Positions 35,461 to 48,800 of a DNA stretch of 64,000 bases are shown piece by piece. Source of the DNA: Nissolia schottii (Eukaryota; Streptophyta; Magnoliopsida; Fabales; Fabaceae); NCBI GenBank assembly GCA_003254905.1, contig QANU01031579.1, forward strand, positions 250,193-314,192, read 5' to 3'. Position numbers and translations under genes: made by a program. Position 1 is the first letter of the stretch. The number at the start of each line of letters is the position of its first letter. The notes beneath the pieces are model-generated. The model made no database searches. It saw only the letters and a program-made list of their open reading frames with translations, and was not told where the DNA came from.

Positions 35461-38053
35461 TGCAATACACCCCCCTTTTTTTTTCTCCGTTTTCTGAGTC
35501 ATATTCCAAAGTTATCCTTTTAGAAAGAAGGTCTCCGTGTCCTTTTGTCATTAAAGTAAGAGAGGACACCTTCTCATCACGTCCGTTAATAATTGCTTGC
35601 ATCATTACCGGTGACGTAATGTGCTAACGCTATTCTATGTCAGTCACATGAAATTCTTGTTAATTTAATCTAAACATGCCAATCGTGCGATTTATAGTCA
35701 ATAAGATAATATTTTTTTGTTCTCGTGTCCAGTTAATATGGGGTCTATTTATTTTTCTAGCATGCTCATCACAGGAAATATTTTGTTTTTTTGTCCACAT
35801 TAAAGAATGATTAAAAATTCTCTCGAATTTTTTAAGAGTAAACTACTTAAAGTGACTTTTTTTTTACGTATTAAAACAAAAAGAAATGATTTACTTGATA
35901 GCAAATCCTTCTAAACATTTTCTTAATCATTAAATGAAGTAATAATTAATTATTTTTTAAGATCTGAAAACATTAATTATATCTACATTTTATTTCATTT
36001 ATTAATTAGAATTTGGGATTGAGGTCTACAAACAGGATTTGTTCTCTCTGCCATGTAAATAAACTCAGTTAAAGCGTTGCTGGCTTTTTTAACAATTAAT
36101 CACAAGTAATAACGTTGGTATTAAAATTAGTCAGAAAAATAAATACTAAATTTCTTAACTTAGGTGTTTAATTTTTTTCTTTTAAAAAAATTCTGCCATG
36201 AATTGAAGTTCTGAAGTAGTAATGGATCCAACGAAAATAATTATATCAAGGAAATGGGTATACGGTTAAATCCAGAGAAATATGGATGCATTTGATTCTT
36301 ATAAAGATGCCATTTTCCATGAGGAGTTGACATGATCTTAGGCCGGTTTCTTCTGTCACTATTTATCTCCTAATTTAGCACACTGAGATTTTGTATTGTT
36401 TTATTCAATCTTGTACTAATCTCAATTATTTCAATGCCATAGACACTTTCCCCGAACCATGATATTAGCAAGTAGGCCCCATAGTGCATATATGAAGAGC
36501 AGAATATGAAAATACCCAAATAGGGCCCATACACTGTTGTCACTATACTTTATGTTTTGCGCTAAGAATCGCGCCACCTACAATGTGCATTAAAAAATTG
36601 GAAAGTGTATTCTTTTTCAAATAAAAAATGAAAAAACTACTTCTTTTGGTTAATATCAAATTCATATTGTACAGTGTACAAAATAATCTAAAGAGGGAAG
36701 GAAAATGTTTGATGCACAGCTGTGCTTAGAGAGATTTCTTTACATTTATTTTATAGCAATGATTATTTGTACTGTTCATTTCTATGACAAGGGAGATAGC
36801 ACGGAAGATCTTACTCGTAACATATATCTATACTAATAATTAAAGTAAATACAATTTGTAACCGCTTTTGATATCTTTAAATGGTGCAATTTATGCATTC
36901 TCTTCTTATCTTATGTTTCACAATCAGTTTCTCTTTTAATTTGCGTGATAGCTTTTTTCCCCCTCTTTCACGCTAATTTTTAACGTTCAGGCTATTTAAG
37001 ATTTGACAAACACGAGGCTCACTGGTGTTTCATAATTCTTGAAGTGAATTCTTTCATTATTATTAAGTCTTAAAGATATGCACCACTCCTTTATATTTTT
37101 ATATTTTGATATTCTAATAATTATATATCTTGATCTTAGATGATATTACATTTATCTCTTAAAATAAAATTTAAGAAAGAAAATTTTAAAGCTTTGAGAA
37201 AGTACGGCGGAACATATCTGCCTCATTCTCCACATATCAAATCCTCCAAATAAAGTAGGCCACGTGTATTTGTCTCTCGTTCTCTTCTTTTGTCCCTCTT
37301 TTACTTTCCACCATACATAACACAAAAATATTGATGCAAAGTAAATTAATGTATGAAACAAAACTTGTCATATGATTTTTATTTTTATTTTTTATATTGT
37401 GTTGTAAGGTAGATGTTGTAACGTGAAATCTTTTACAGGAAGAATTCACCGGTATGATAATTGAAAATTTTAATTATTATATCATAAAATTTTTATATTT
37501 TCTTTAACAGATTCACTAGTATCAACGTAGAGTTAATTAAGACGATAATAAATCTTAATTCTTTAATCAATGGTTTTGAGTTTAATTTTTGAGAATGAAA
37601 AAAATTCTCGCTAAAAGATCTTATCCTTTATAATAGAGTCTTTAGTTAGGTCGGAACGAACTAGTATATAGTTCAATCAAGACAAGAAAAGAAAAGAAAG
37701 AAGGTAAATTGACTAGTAATGCAGCTGAAATGATCAATTATTAATAATAATTAATAATTTGCAGCTGTCCCAATGACTTCTAAAAAATTAGTGTAGCGAT
37801 AGCATAACTGTTAATGTCTCATATTCCCGTTGTCTTGTGTGTGAATACGTGCATATGAACACACACAAAATACATTAGTGGGTCCATCTTGCTATTGGAT
37901 CATGATTTGAGACTTGGGAACACATGATACGCGTTTCATCGTGGCCCCCAATATATATCAATATATTACTACTGGGGAATTCTACCTTCGAAGCATTGAG
38001 TTGATTTGTGTCCTTAACTTTTGGGATCAGAAAATTAAACTGTTCCTTGCAAG
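35461..38053. other. Intergenic region upstream of MYB copy 3, no gene seen
   Basis: AT-rich. It contains a G-box at 37261-37266 (CACGTG, in ccacgtgtatt), about 790 bp before the MYB start. No supported coding region, RNA gene or transposon end. Confidence 0.45.
37261..37266. promoter_or_regulatory. G-box (CACGTG) upstream of MYB copy 3
   Basis: Palindromic CACGTG about 790 bp upstream of the start codon. MYB copy 1 also has one in its upstream region (10899). Confidence 0.35.
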
Positions 38054-39399
38054 ATGGTGAGAGCTCCTTATTTTGATGAAAATGGAATAAGGAAAGGTGC
38101 TTGGAGTGAGGACGAGGATAAGCGGCTTATTGCTTACATTGAGAGATATGGTCATCCTAATTGGCGTCAACTCCCAAAGTCTGCAGGTATGAGAATTCAA
38201 TTCGTAAATTAATCTTTCAGAATTTAATTAATTTTTGATAAACCAGCTGTTGATTTGAAAATTAAGCTTGATGATTTTAACAACTATATATGATTGTTGA
38301 TCGCTCACCAATTCACTTCACTTCGATTATTGTTAATCAAGTGTTAGATTTAAAGAATTGATTCATTTCTTTCAAAATCCAGATACGTTGAGTTAAAAAT
38401 GTACCGGAACCATCAAACGTACCGTAATTTTAAGAGGGAGGAGTGTCGGATTTTGGTTTACTTGCATGTAGTCTTTTAATTTGTTGTAATTGGGCTTCTC
38501 TGCAACAACAGGATTGGCAAGATGTGGAAAGAGTTGCAGACTTCGTTGGATGAATTACCTGCGGCCAAATCTAAAACGAGGGAAGTACACCCAAAAGGAA
38601 GAGCAAATGATCATGGATTTGCACAGAGAACATGGAAACAAGTATGAATACTGGTCACATCACTTATGAATCTTCATATCATAGTATAAACTACACTAGC
38701 TTCTCCCCCTAGTTAACTACACATTTTCTAAACGCACCTTTTAAATTTCTCCAAACATCGTCAATTTCATATTTTCTTCAAAAAAAAAAAAGAGTAAAAG
38801 TCAATTGTATTATACAACAATTTAGGATAAGGAATATCGCCATACAACGTTTCTGCCGTTGTTTATCTATTTTTAATTTTTTGTCTAAATCACTGATATC
38901 TGAAATCGTTTTAGTCTAATTAGCATAATAGCATAGTTCAATGGAAGTGTAATGTGACGTTTGATATGATATATTATCTTGTCCTAGGTGGTCTCTGATT
39001 GCTGAAAAACTACCCGGAAGAACAGACAACGAGATAAAGAACTATTGGCATAGCCACCTAAAGAAGTACCCAAATCGAAATGTTGATGACTTCAAGTCCA
39101 AGACTTCACATGAGAGTCCAAGGAGAAGCGAGGTTGCTGTGTTGGAAAGTTCAATGTCCAATTTGTCCTCGGAAACATCAATCACCGAAGACAACAACTC
39201 CCTTTCCTTTTCCTCTGGTCGCACAACAGAATCAACTAGGGAACTAGTAGAAGATAGTGTTGCTTCATGGGAAACAACATTTGATGGGTTCAGCTGCAAT
39301 TTTTGGACTGAGCCGTTTATTTCAGATAATGCACTACTGAGTCAGGATTACTATTTCATACCAGATTCAGAGAGAGACGAACCTTTTTTCTTATGGTGA
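38054..39399 (+). CDS. R2R3-MYB transcription factor, cluster copy 3 (224 aa)
   Basis: Exons 38054-38186, 38512-38641 and 38988-39399, with GT-AG introns of 325 and 346 bp in the same positions as copies 1 and 2. It starts [18 protein letters not shown]2: [20 protein letters not shown], then [19 protein letters not shown]3: [19 protein letters not shown] and [17 protein letters not shown]; note HGNKW where the other copies have LGNRW. The C-terminus is short, Ser/Glu-rich, with FWTEPFISD near residue 193 and an acidic-aromatic end EPFFLW. Copies 2 and 3 are closer to each other than to copy 1 (MVRAP start, RYGH, SHLKK). Nuclear DNA-binding regulator; targets unknown. It looks intact. Confidence 0.92.
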
Positions 39400-39918
39400 G
39401 GTACAGTGATGCCAGAATGTCACGCACATCCTGTGAGAAATCTATGTACATCGTTAGTGAATTAGATGAAAGCTTTTTAACATCCAACAGTAGAGATTTA
39501 TGTATAAAATATCAAGTGTATGATTGAGAAATTGTCAAGTGTATGATTGAAAAATCGGGTGAAAGCAATATCACTTGTCATCGCTGCATGTACCTAAATT
39601 CCCTGTTCTCTTACAATTGATGTTGATTTGAATATCTAAAAATCCAAATAGAAAAAACACTTTTGTAACACTCATATATATGCACAACAAATAGTGTTCC
39701 CTTTTTTATTTTTTGGTTTCGAGAAATGACTCCAACATTTCTTGAGATTTATCAAAATTACACTAACATTTTTCTAAATTTTACAACATCACACACCTCT
39801 CTTAATTTATTTTAGTAGAAAACACCAAACTCCCTTAATCCTGAATCTCAAATTTAAAAAATTAAAAAAAATACCTAAAATAATTATTTTGTCCATAATT
39901 ATTTATTCTTGCTACAAA
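39400..39918. other. 3' flank of MYB copy 3, no gene seen
   Basis: Contains a short direct repeat just past the gene (aagtgtatgattgaga and aagtgtatgattgaaa, near 39509 and 39536). Otherwise AT-rich. Confidence 0.4.
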
Positions 39919-40528
39919 TGTTGCAATATTTACTTTGTAACAGTTATAGCTTAGTTTGTAACAATTCTTATAATTATATCGATTTATTGTATTTTGCCTA
40001 TAAATAGATTATCATCCATGGTAAAGACACACACGACATCTCAGCAATATTCTAAGAGCTTATTATGTTTCTCCGTTGTGTTCTTGTGTCCCATTTCCCT
40101 ATTTCATAATGATTCGTAACATGGTATCAGAGTCATGGTTCTCGCCTTAAACTATTTTCTTGCTCCTGCTACTCGGAGTTCGTAGAACTCATTTATGTGT
40201 CACCCATTATCTCTGTCGTATAACTCCACTACCATCTCTGATCCGCCACCTTGCCGAGCTCCGATTTTTTTTCTCAGCATCACCACCCCTGTGCTCTCCA
40301 ACTGCCGCATCTCGTTGGAAATCCTTTGTTCACGCTATAGTTCATCATCTCCCAGATTAACCGATTTGCCCCTGCCAAATCTTTCTCTGTCGTGCCTCCC
40401 TGCCCTCCTCTCCATCATCACTAGTAGCTAACGGAGCACGTCCCACAACACCACGGCCAGCCACGTTGTAGCCCCTCCACCAACCACCGCCATCGTAGCA
40501 TGACCCAACTATAATCAACAATTGTTTA
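39919..40528 (+). mobile_element. Ty1/copia LTR, primer binding site and leader remnant
   Basis: A plant copia primer binding site (tggtatcagagtcatgg) begins at 40122, immediately after a CA-ending LTR (...gattcgtaaca). A TATA-like gcctataaatag lies near 39998. The LTR start near 39919 (tgttgcaata) is a guess. The following 350 bp has no recognisable gag. Broken remnant. Confidence 0.6.
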
Positions 40529-40959
40529 TGCATTAGCGGAATAATCATAAACACACATTAAATCTAGGATCTAGAACTTCATGATATTCACATAGTATTA
40601 AGAGATTGTGTACCGTTCTCCATAGACTTGAAATAATGAAGGAGACAATGACTTTGAAGAAGATACTTCTTGAATAAGCATAAGACAATGATTTCTCCCT
40701 TTTGAACACTTTCTTAATAACAAAATAGTGATGGAAATATTGTGCCTTCTTTTTTAATGGTGGAGAGAGGACCTCATCCCTTCCCTATATAGAAGTGAGA
40801 GGGTGTATCCATCATCCACCACACAAAAGTCATGTCTCTATACTAACAGTCATGTCTTTACACACATGACTTTTCATTGATGATGACTCTTCAATCAACC
40901 AATTAATTTAACTTATATTTAATCAATAAACTATGAGACATGGGACACAAATTCTTACA
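40529..40959 (-). mobile_element. LTR-like segment, minus orientation (431 bp)
   Basis: Read on the minus strand it starts TGTAAGAATTTGTGTCCC after a polypurine tract (aagtgggagaa, 40960-40972), has a TATA-like ctatatagggaagg near 40785, and ends ...CCGCTAATGCA. This is the structure of a copia-type 3' LTR. The internal region that should follow at higher coordinates is not recognisable beyond about 41230. Confidence 0.45.
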
Positions 40960-41229
40960 TTCTCCCACTTATTGAAATTCCACTAGCAAGCAAGGTTAGG
41001 GTGAAATCGTGTCAAGATCTGTAGCCAACGACAATAGGCGTTGGACTTGGTGCACCATGATGTATGCTCTCGCTACAGATCATACTAGCCTGGTACATAG
41101 GCCACGTTCTAGTTATATGCCCTTGCTAGTAAGGGACATATCATACTAGCCCGGAACATTGAAATCAATGTTGGTTGTTAAGTGTATGTCAGAGTAATGA
41201 TTCTAACATGTTGTTGAGGATGTGTTATA

Positions 41230-41873
41230 TCATAACATGATGGATTCCACGAAAATGTGTTGGAAATTTTTATTTTAAAACAAAAAGGATATTTTTTCTT
41301 TAGATACATATATTGTAAATATATTTTTTTTACTTGTCCCTTGTGTGTTATAATTACATCTACCTACCACTGAGTTTTCAAACTCACTCTTCGTTGTTCC
41401 CTCTTTTTAGATACAGGTGTGTCCTAGTTTCATTCCTCCTGCCTCTTAGATTGTAGAGGATTTTCATTCTTGTGGTGAGCCCAACTTGTTTTGGGCCATA
41501 TTTGCTTTCTAGACTATTGTATTGTTTTGTTTAGAATGCTCTAGTAAACTCACAGGTAAGATCTGACCGATTCTCGCTTTCGTAGTTATGTAGCTATATA
41601 TTGATTGGAATTTAAATATTTAATTTAAGGATTATTTTGAATTTGCAAACTATTATGTTTTCTTTTTTTTTTTTATTGAGAAACTTTTGGATTTGTGAAT
41701 GAATTTGTTGAACTGTGAATTGATTACAAGTGTTTATTTTTTCTGTTGGGATAAGCATATATACAAGGAAACCTATGTCCATTTTTCTTAAAAAAATTGG
41801 TATGCGAGACTTGCTAGTGGTCGTGGTCCCGATGCACCGATCATCACTCTGGTTGGGTCATGACAATACACTT
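41230..41873 (+). mobile_element. Gypsy (Tekay-like) LTR 3' part, remnant
   Basis: Contains gagttttcaaactcactctt near 41373, characteristic of the transcript-end region of Tekay-type LTRs, then aggtgtgtcc, and ends gttgggtcatgaca at about 41873. No partner LTR or domains. Lineage assignment is from memory. Confidence 0.4.
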
Positions 41874-43298
41874 TAGTCCATATTAAATAATATAAATATA
41901 TAAATTTACTAAACTATCACTTATACAAAACACTTATTACTTAGTTTAATATTTTATTTAAACTATTTATTATTTTTGTTATTCATTATTAAATTTTAGT
42001 AAAATTATTTAATATCATTATAAATTCTTAAGATAATTAATATACTAATATTATTGAAAATTTTAAGTTTGTTAAGATTATTTAATTATTATTTTATTTT
42101 AAAAAAATATAAATTTAATATAACATTAAATTACTTTTTATTTATATTTCAAATAATTAGTACAATAAAAATTTATCAAGATCCATATTTAAACGTTAAT
42201 AAATATAACCAATTAATTATAGCATAAAAATACTAAAAAATAGAAGAAAAAACTGAACATTTTTTTTCTTTTAAAAAATTATGATAATTTATTATTTTTA
42301 ATATTTTATTTTCTTAATAAATAATAATTTAAAATTAAAAATATTAGTATATGTATATGATAAAAAATGCTCAAACCAACCAACAAGGATGGGTGGGCAG
42401 TTGTACAAGATAACGGTCACAGGATAACCAGCCAACAAAGCTATTCCTTTGCCATCTTCAAAAAGCAAGAAGCACCAGGCAAGGGAAACAAAAAAAACTT
42501 GAGCTAACAGCAAGTGTATGCTCTTTCATGTTTAAAAGGATGGGAGTGTATGCTTTAAATTAAAATACAAGGAAGGAGAATGTAATTAATGCATCTCTAA
42601 AGAAAGGGGAGAGGGGAGGAGAGGAGAGTATTTTATTCTTAATATATACACACACATACATACTATAATATAAAAGTTTTTCATTATCAATTGCGCATGA
42701 CTTGTTTTTTTCTTAATTTTGAAGTTTCAAATTATTAAATTATAAATTTGTTTACTCTCATCTTTTCCATCAAAATTTTCCTTACTGCAATTATCTCGTC
42801 ATGATATTTCACTTAATTATTTAAATTACTGGTAATTATGTTTCTTTTAATTTATTTTATTTTAACCTTTAATGTCTATAAATCTGAAGTTTAATTTCAT
42901 CTTTTATAATCATTGAATCATTTAGTATTTTTTATGGTCAAGGAATCATTTAGTATAGGATGTATAGAATAATATTAAGCATGACTCTGACATGGTCACG
43001 GCCCATTTTATGGAACAGGGTACACAAGCCCACGTTTTATGGTCTAACTAAGGAAAGCCCAATGGGTCTGTATAAGTAACTGTAATACACTAGACAATAA
43101 AACGAATAAATAAACTTCAGAGTAACTTCTTAAAGTTAAAAAATATGTATTATCAAAAAAATCCAACAAACAAATAAAATCAATTAATACAATATTGAGT
43201 TTTCATATTATATTTCCTAGTACAACACTCGAAAATCATTTGAACAATTATAATGAATAAAATAAATGGAACTAATCAAACAATTATAACCAATACTT
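41874..43298. other. AT-rich intergenic DNA and 3' flank of the pectinesterase copy
   Basis: No gene is seen in 41874-42950. The last about 130 bp (43170-43298) matches the 3' flank of the right-hand pectinesterase gene (aaataaatggaactaatcaaac), so it is part of that duplication. Confidence 0.45.
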
Positions 43299-44838
43299 AT
43301 AGAGAGTAGATGTGAATGGCACTTTGGTGGCAGGTAACCATGAGTTTCCACCAATGAAGTTTGCAAGTTGCAACAGTGAACTTTGAGGCTTCAGAAGTTG
43401 AGGTTATAACATGATAACCAAGCCATTTAACCTAATTTGTAGTGGAAGAACCGGAACCTGTGTTTATGTACTGTCCATAATAAAGGGTATTTAGGGAAAA
43501 GTTACCACTCCATTCCAACCAACTCGATGGGTTGATCAAACTATCAAGAGAAGTTTTCATGAAAACAGTGCGAGAATATTGCTTCCAAGTCCTTTCAAGA
43601 CAAGTCTTAACAAGGTTTTTGACTGGTTTCAAATTTGAGGCAGCTGTAATCCTAAAATTGTGAATTGAAATACCGGTGTTTTGGTTTGGGTATGCTCTTC
43701 CTTGGGCTATGATTGTATTGACTCTGTTAGGAGTGTTTCTTGCAAATATGTTACAATTTTGGAACACCACAGCAACATTACTAAATATGAAGTCAACACT
43801 ACCGTAGATGTAACATTCCCTATAGAATTGTCTCGCTGAGTGGACATATAATATGTCTTGATAACCTTCAAAGCTACACCTGTAAAATACGGATAAGTTT
43901 GATCCAAAACGCAACGCAACAGCTTGGTTTTGTGCACTAGCAGTGTTCCTAAATGTGATATTTTGAGCAATGAACCCATTCCCGACAGCAACGGCAAAAA
44001 TTCGTTTTTAGTTAGGAATGATTGAAAGTTGCTTAAATATCCTATGGGGTAAATATCTCATACTACTTTATTTATTTATTTTTGATAATTTTTACAGTTA
44101 AATTCATTGACTTTTGTTATTATTTCATGTTCTATATGATCGTAATAAACTTTTCATTAGTCAAATCATTAAAAAAGCCAACTTATAAGAGATTTAGAGA
44201 TTTGCAGATCATTTGAGCTTACAATACACCTCTCTACAAATATTATATTAAAAAATATTAATTTATTACATTAGATTATGAAATGATAATAAAATTTGAT
44301 GAATTTATTTATAAAAATTATTTTAAAAAATGGATAAAATAAGTAGTATGAGGTACTTATCCCATGGGATATATGAGAAATCACCTATCTAAATTTTTTT
44401 TAAATAAAAAATTTTATAGTGAATTACTAAGATGAAATTTAACCTGAGAAAAAAGTATATAGAAAATAATGTTGTTACAAGTTGTCAGTAAAACTATTGT
44501 CAATTAAACAAGTGAAAAATTCTAAGTAGAAGAACAGAAATCTTGGTTGTAAAAATATTATGAAGCGTCTAGCCGCATAATTCAGGCAATTAGTTTTTGG
44601 ACGAAAAGTATTTTCTTAAAACAAAAAAAAAAGACAAAAATGAAAAACTTACCAACAGCAGTTGATCGGAATGCTATGGTGCCGCCTTCAACACATTTGC
44701 TACCAATGGTTATGGTCTTTTTAATACCATTTCCTACCAATATGATATTCTTTGCTTTTATCTCAACTTGCTCATTGTAAATCCCTGTCTTTACGTGTAT
44801 CACATACCTTCCATTACTATTCTTTGGAGTAGTGTATC
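43299..44838 (-). pseudogene. Pectinesterase (pectin methylesterase) pseudogene, catalytic domain
   Basis: A decayed copy of the gene at 62989. Exon remnants: 44838-44653 ([20 protein letters not shown]) and about 43994-43299. The catalytic block is still readable (GYQDILYVHSARQFYRE, then SVDFIFSNVAVVFQNC). The conserved substrate-binding GRPW has become ERTW, the intron acceptor AG (near 43992) is lost, and an in-frame stop falls in the VKW(R/L)GYH block (near 43437). The intron has grown to about 0.66 kb, compared with 0.13 kb in the live copy. The 5' part of exon 1 is cut off at about 44838, where the satellite array begins. A functional member would de-esterify wall pectin after secretion; this copy cannot. 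Confidence 0.88.
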
Positions 44839-45315
44839 ACGCACCTGACTTTAGATTGATATTACTCTTACTTTCCTTCACTTTAATTCACCTGCAGAAA
44901 TTCCATAATATATCATTCCCTCAATAGTCATACCTTGCAAAGATATAGTAATATGTTGACAAATATCGCGACTTTAATTCACTTGACTGTACTCACTTCA
45001 CATTAGCATCAATGCTTACTTTCCTTCAATTTAATTCACCTACAGAAATTTCGTAATATATGATTGCCTCAATAGTCTTACTTGCAATATTAGAAAGTAA
45101 GACTGCTCTCACTGCACAAGATATTAAAGGTGCGTGTAACCCACCTGATTTTACCGCGGACTGCACTAACTCCAGATTGGCATTACTCTTACTTTCCTTC
45201 ACTTTAATTTACCTGCAGAAATTCTTAACATATGATTGCCTCAGTAGGCTTATCTTGCTAAGATATAGTAATATGTTGACAAATATCGGGTTGTAATTCA
45301 CTTGACTGCACTTAC

Positions 45316-45589
45316 TATTAGAGTAATGAGTTATTTCATTAGCACTAGCTATTTAACTAGCCTAGCTTAGTTTACTTGCTGTTCAAGCTTGGTTGTTAGT
45401 TAGTTATTTTTCTGTTTTCCTTCCCATAACAGAAAGGTATTCTGTTAGCTGCTGTTGCTGTATATAAACAATGAGTTACTTGCTATGCAAGCTAACCGAT
45501 TCATTCTTCAATTTCACTCGTTCTTCTCTCATGTCTCGATGGCTCTCTTCTTCTTCCTCTCTCGGTTCTCAAGCCCCTGAGACTCAATA
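45316..45589 (+). repeat. 5' LTR of the young copia
   Basis: 274 bp. Contains a TATA-like ctgtatataaac near 45459 and a CT-rich stretch downstream (ttcttctctcatg), as expected for promoter and transcript start. Same sequence as 50059-50332. Confidence 0.93.
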
Positions 45590-45884
45590 TGGTATCAGTG
45601 ATTTTCTCTCATTTTTCCGCATCTTATTCCAAAGGCTATGGTGTTGTCCTCTTTGCTGCGATTTTTTCTGTTTCTATTCATGCATCTTTCATGAATTCTT
45701 GAAAGAACCACAAAGTATTTGAGGCTTTTTCCCAGGATTTTTCAGATCTTGATCTTTCTCCAGATCGAGGTTCTTTGAGGAATCCGTTGGTGAATTTACA
45801 ACACCTTCTTTGCTTGTTCAATTCTGATTTTGTTTCAGATTCTCGAATTCCTTTCCTCTATTATCTTCTGCATTTCTTTCTCCC

Positions 45885-48800
45885 ATGGCTGCACAAAGCT
45901 TGGAAGAATTTACCAATCCATACTCCATCTTATCATCTGATGGACCTGCTTTAATGCTGGTGTCTCAACCATTGAATGGTGACAATTTCCATTACTGGCA
46001 TCGGTCCATGAAAATGGCCTTGTTAGCCAAAAACAAAATGGCTTTTGTGGATGGAACCTTGCCTCGACCCGAGGGCGATCAAATGCTGATGGCTTCCTGG
46101 GACAGAATTAACAGCATAGTGTGCTCCTGGCTCCTCAATTCTGTATCCAAAGACATTTCAGCGAGCATCATCACTCATTCCACAGCGGCTGCAATTTGGC
46201 AGGATCTCAAGGATCGGTTCCAGCAAGGAAATGGACCACGGATCTTCGAACTGAAGAAAGAGTTAGCAACCACTCGACAGGGAGGTTTGTCTGTCACTCT
46301 TTACTACACTAAGCTGAAGTCCTTATGGACTGAATTAGGTGAATATCGACCTATTCTTTCTTGTAATTGTGAGGGAACTCAGCAGTTCTTGAAATTTCTT
46401 GAGACAGAATTTGTTCTTGGTTTCTTGATGGGATTAGATGACTCTTATTCTGCTATAAGAGGTCAAATTCTGTTAATGGATCCCATCCCTCCCATCAACA
46501 AGGTTTTCTCTTTGGTGATCCAAGAAGAAAAACAAAGGGCTGTGGGGGCTGTGGATTCACAAGCTTCTTTTGCTGTGAGAAATGGTCAGGATGACAAGAA
46601 GACCAGTTCTGGTGACAGACCAAAGTGCGCACATTGTGGAGTCCTTGGTCACACCAAAGCACAATGCTACAAGATCATAGGGTATCCTCCACATTACAAG
46701 AAAGGCAAGAACAGGACCAGCAATTCAGCTAATCAAGTGACTGAAGTTGCAGCCCCAGCAAGTTCTGCAAGTTCTGATCTTCCAGCTCAATTCAACAGCT
46801 CTCAACTGCAACAATTAATGGCTATGCTCTCTGCTCAGATGGCTGCAGCATCTGTTCCTCAGGTGGACAATCCAAAGGAACAGGCTCCAGGTACTACTCT
46901 ATCCTCAATTGAACATACCTATCTTGGCCAAGTCATGTCTGCAAATACCTCAGGTCAATCAATTTCATCTAAATGGATTTTAGATTCGGGTGCCACTAGT
47001 CACATAACATGCTCCACATCAAATTTTATTCCAACTATGGGTGTGTCTCACTCTTTTGTGTCCCTACCTAATAATCACAAAGTTAGAGTTCAGTCTATTG
47101 GCACGGTTACCTTGTCCAATTCCCTAAAATTACATAATGTCCTCTATATTCCTGATTTCCATGTGAACCTTATATCAGTGGCTGCATTGTTGAAACAAGG
47201 ACCATATGCAGTGGTTTTTAACACACACACTTGTTTCATACAGGACCTCAGCAACCTGAGGGTGATTGGAAAGGCTAATCTCCTTGAAGGTTTATATTTT
47301 CTCAAGGATGATGAAGCTCACAGCAGTAATTCTGTTTCCATTTCAGTTTCCAATAATGTACTGAATGATGCTAGTTCAGTTTCCCTTTGGCATGCTAGAT
47401 TAGGACATTTGTCAAACAAAATTTTACACAAAATTCGGTTGCCTGATTTGAAATACACTTCACCTCACAGCATTTGTAACATTTGTCCCCTTGCTAAAAT
47501 GAAAAAGTTGCCTTATGTTTCTCATAATCATTTAGCTAAAAATGCTTTTGATCTTATTCATTGTGACATTTGGGGCCCCTTTCATGCTCCTACTCATTAT
47601 GGCCATAGGTATTTTCTTACAATTGTGGATGATAGTACTAGATTTACATGGATTTATTTGTTAACATCAAAGGCAGAATCTACTCAAAAGTTAATCAATT
47701 TTGTTGTGATGGTGGAGACTCAATTCCATAAAGTAGTAAAGCAGATTAGGAGTGATAATGCAAAGGAGTTGGCCTTAACTTCCTTCTTGCAATCCAAGGG
47801 AATTCTGCATCAATTCTCCTGTGTCCAATCTCCTCAACAAAACTCAGTCGTGGAGAGGAAACATCAGCACATTCTGAATGTAGCAAGGGCCCTCTTTTTT
47901 CAGTCCAAGATCCCAATTTCTTTTTGGGGAGAATGCATTGCCACTGCCACTCTCCTGATCAACTGGACCCCTGCAAAGGTGCTCCAATTTCAGTCTCCAT
48001 ACCAGAAACTGTATGACCAGGTGCCCCCTTATGATTCATTAAGAGTTTTTGGATGCTTGTGTTTTGCATCCACCCTTGCTGCTCACAGAACTAAGTTTCA
48101 GCCAAGAGCCACTGCAGCTGTATTTGTAGGATATCCAAGTGGTTATAAGGGCTATAGGTTGTATAACCTGGCCACCAAGGAATTTTTCATCTCTCGGGAT
48201 GTCACATTTCATGAATCTATTTTCCCCTTTCACACTAACACTGCCTCTGTCCCTGCTGATCCTTTCCCTACAACTGTTGTACCTCTGCCACAACAGGATA
48301 TCTCCATCACTGAAACACTGCTGCAGCAGCCACAACTTACTGATCCTACACCACCTGTTCCCCAATTAAGAAGATCTTCCAGGCCTTCAAGACTGCCTTC
48401 TTACCTATCCCAATACCAATGTAACTCTGCTACTTCTCATCCCATCTCTAATTTCTTTACTTACACCAGATTACAACCCACATATCAGCAATTTGTCCTC
48501 AATGTTGACACTATTCCTGAACCCAATTTCTATCATCAAGCTGTTTCTTACCCTGAGTGGAGGCAGGCAATGCATGAAGAGATACAAGCTATGGAGACCA
48601 ATGACACATGGGATTTGGTTCCCTTACCCAAAGGCAAGCACACGATTGGCTGTCGATGGGTGTACAAGATTAAACACAAGTCTGATGGAAGCATTGACAG
48701 ATTCAAAGCCAGGTTGGTAGCTAAAGGCTACACTCAGCAGGCTGGCATTGATTTTCAGGAGACTTTCTCCCCAGTGGCAAAACTGACTTCTGTCAGAATT

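Noticed and set aside
42298-42513. 71-codon minus-strand frame
   Set aside because: Chance frame in AT-rich DNA; no domain.
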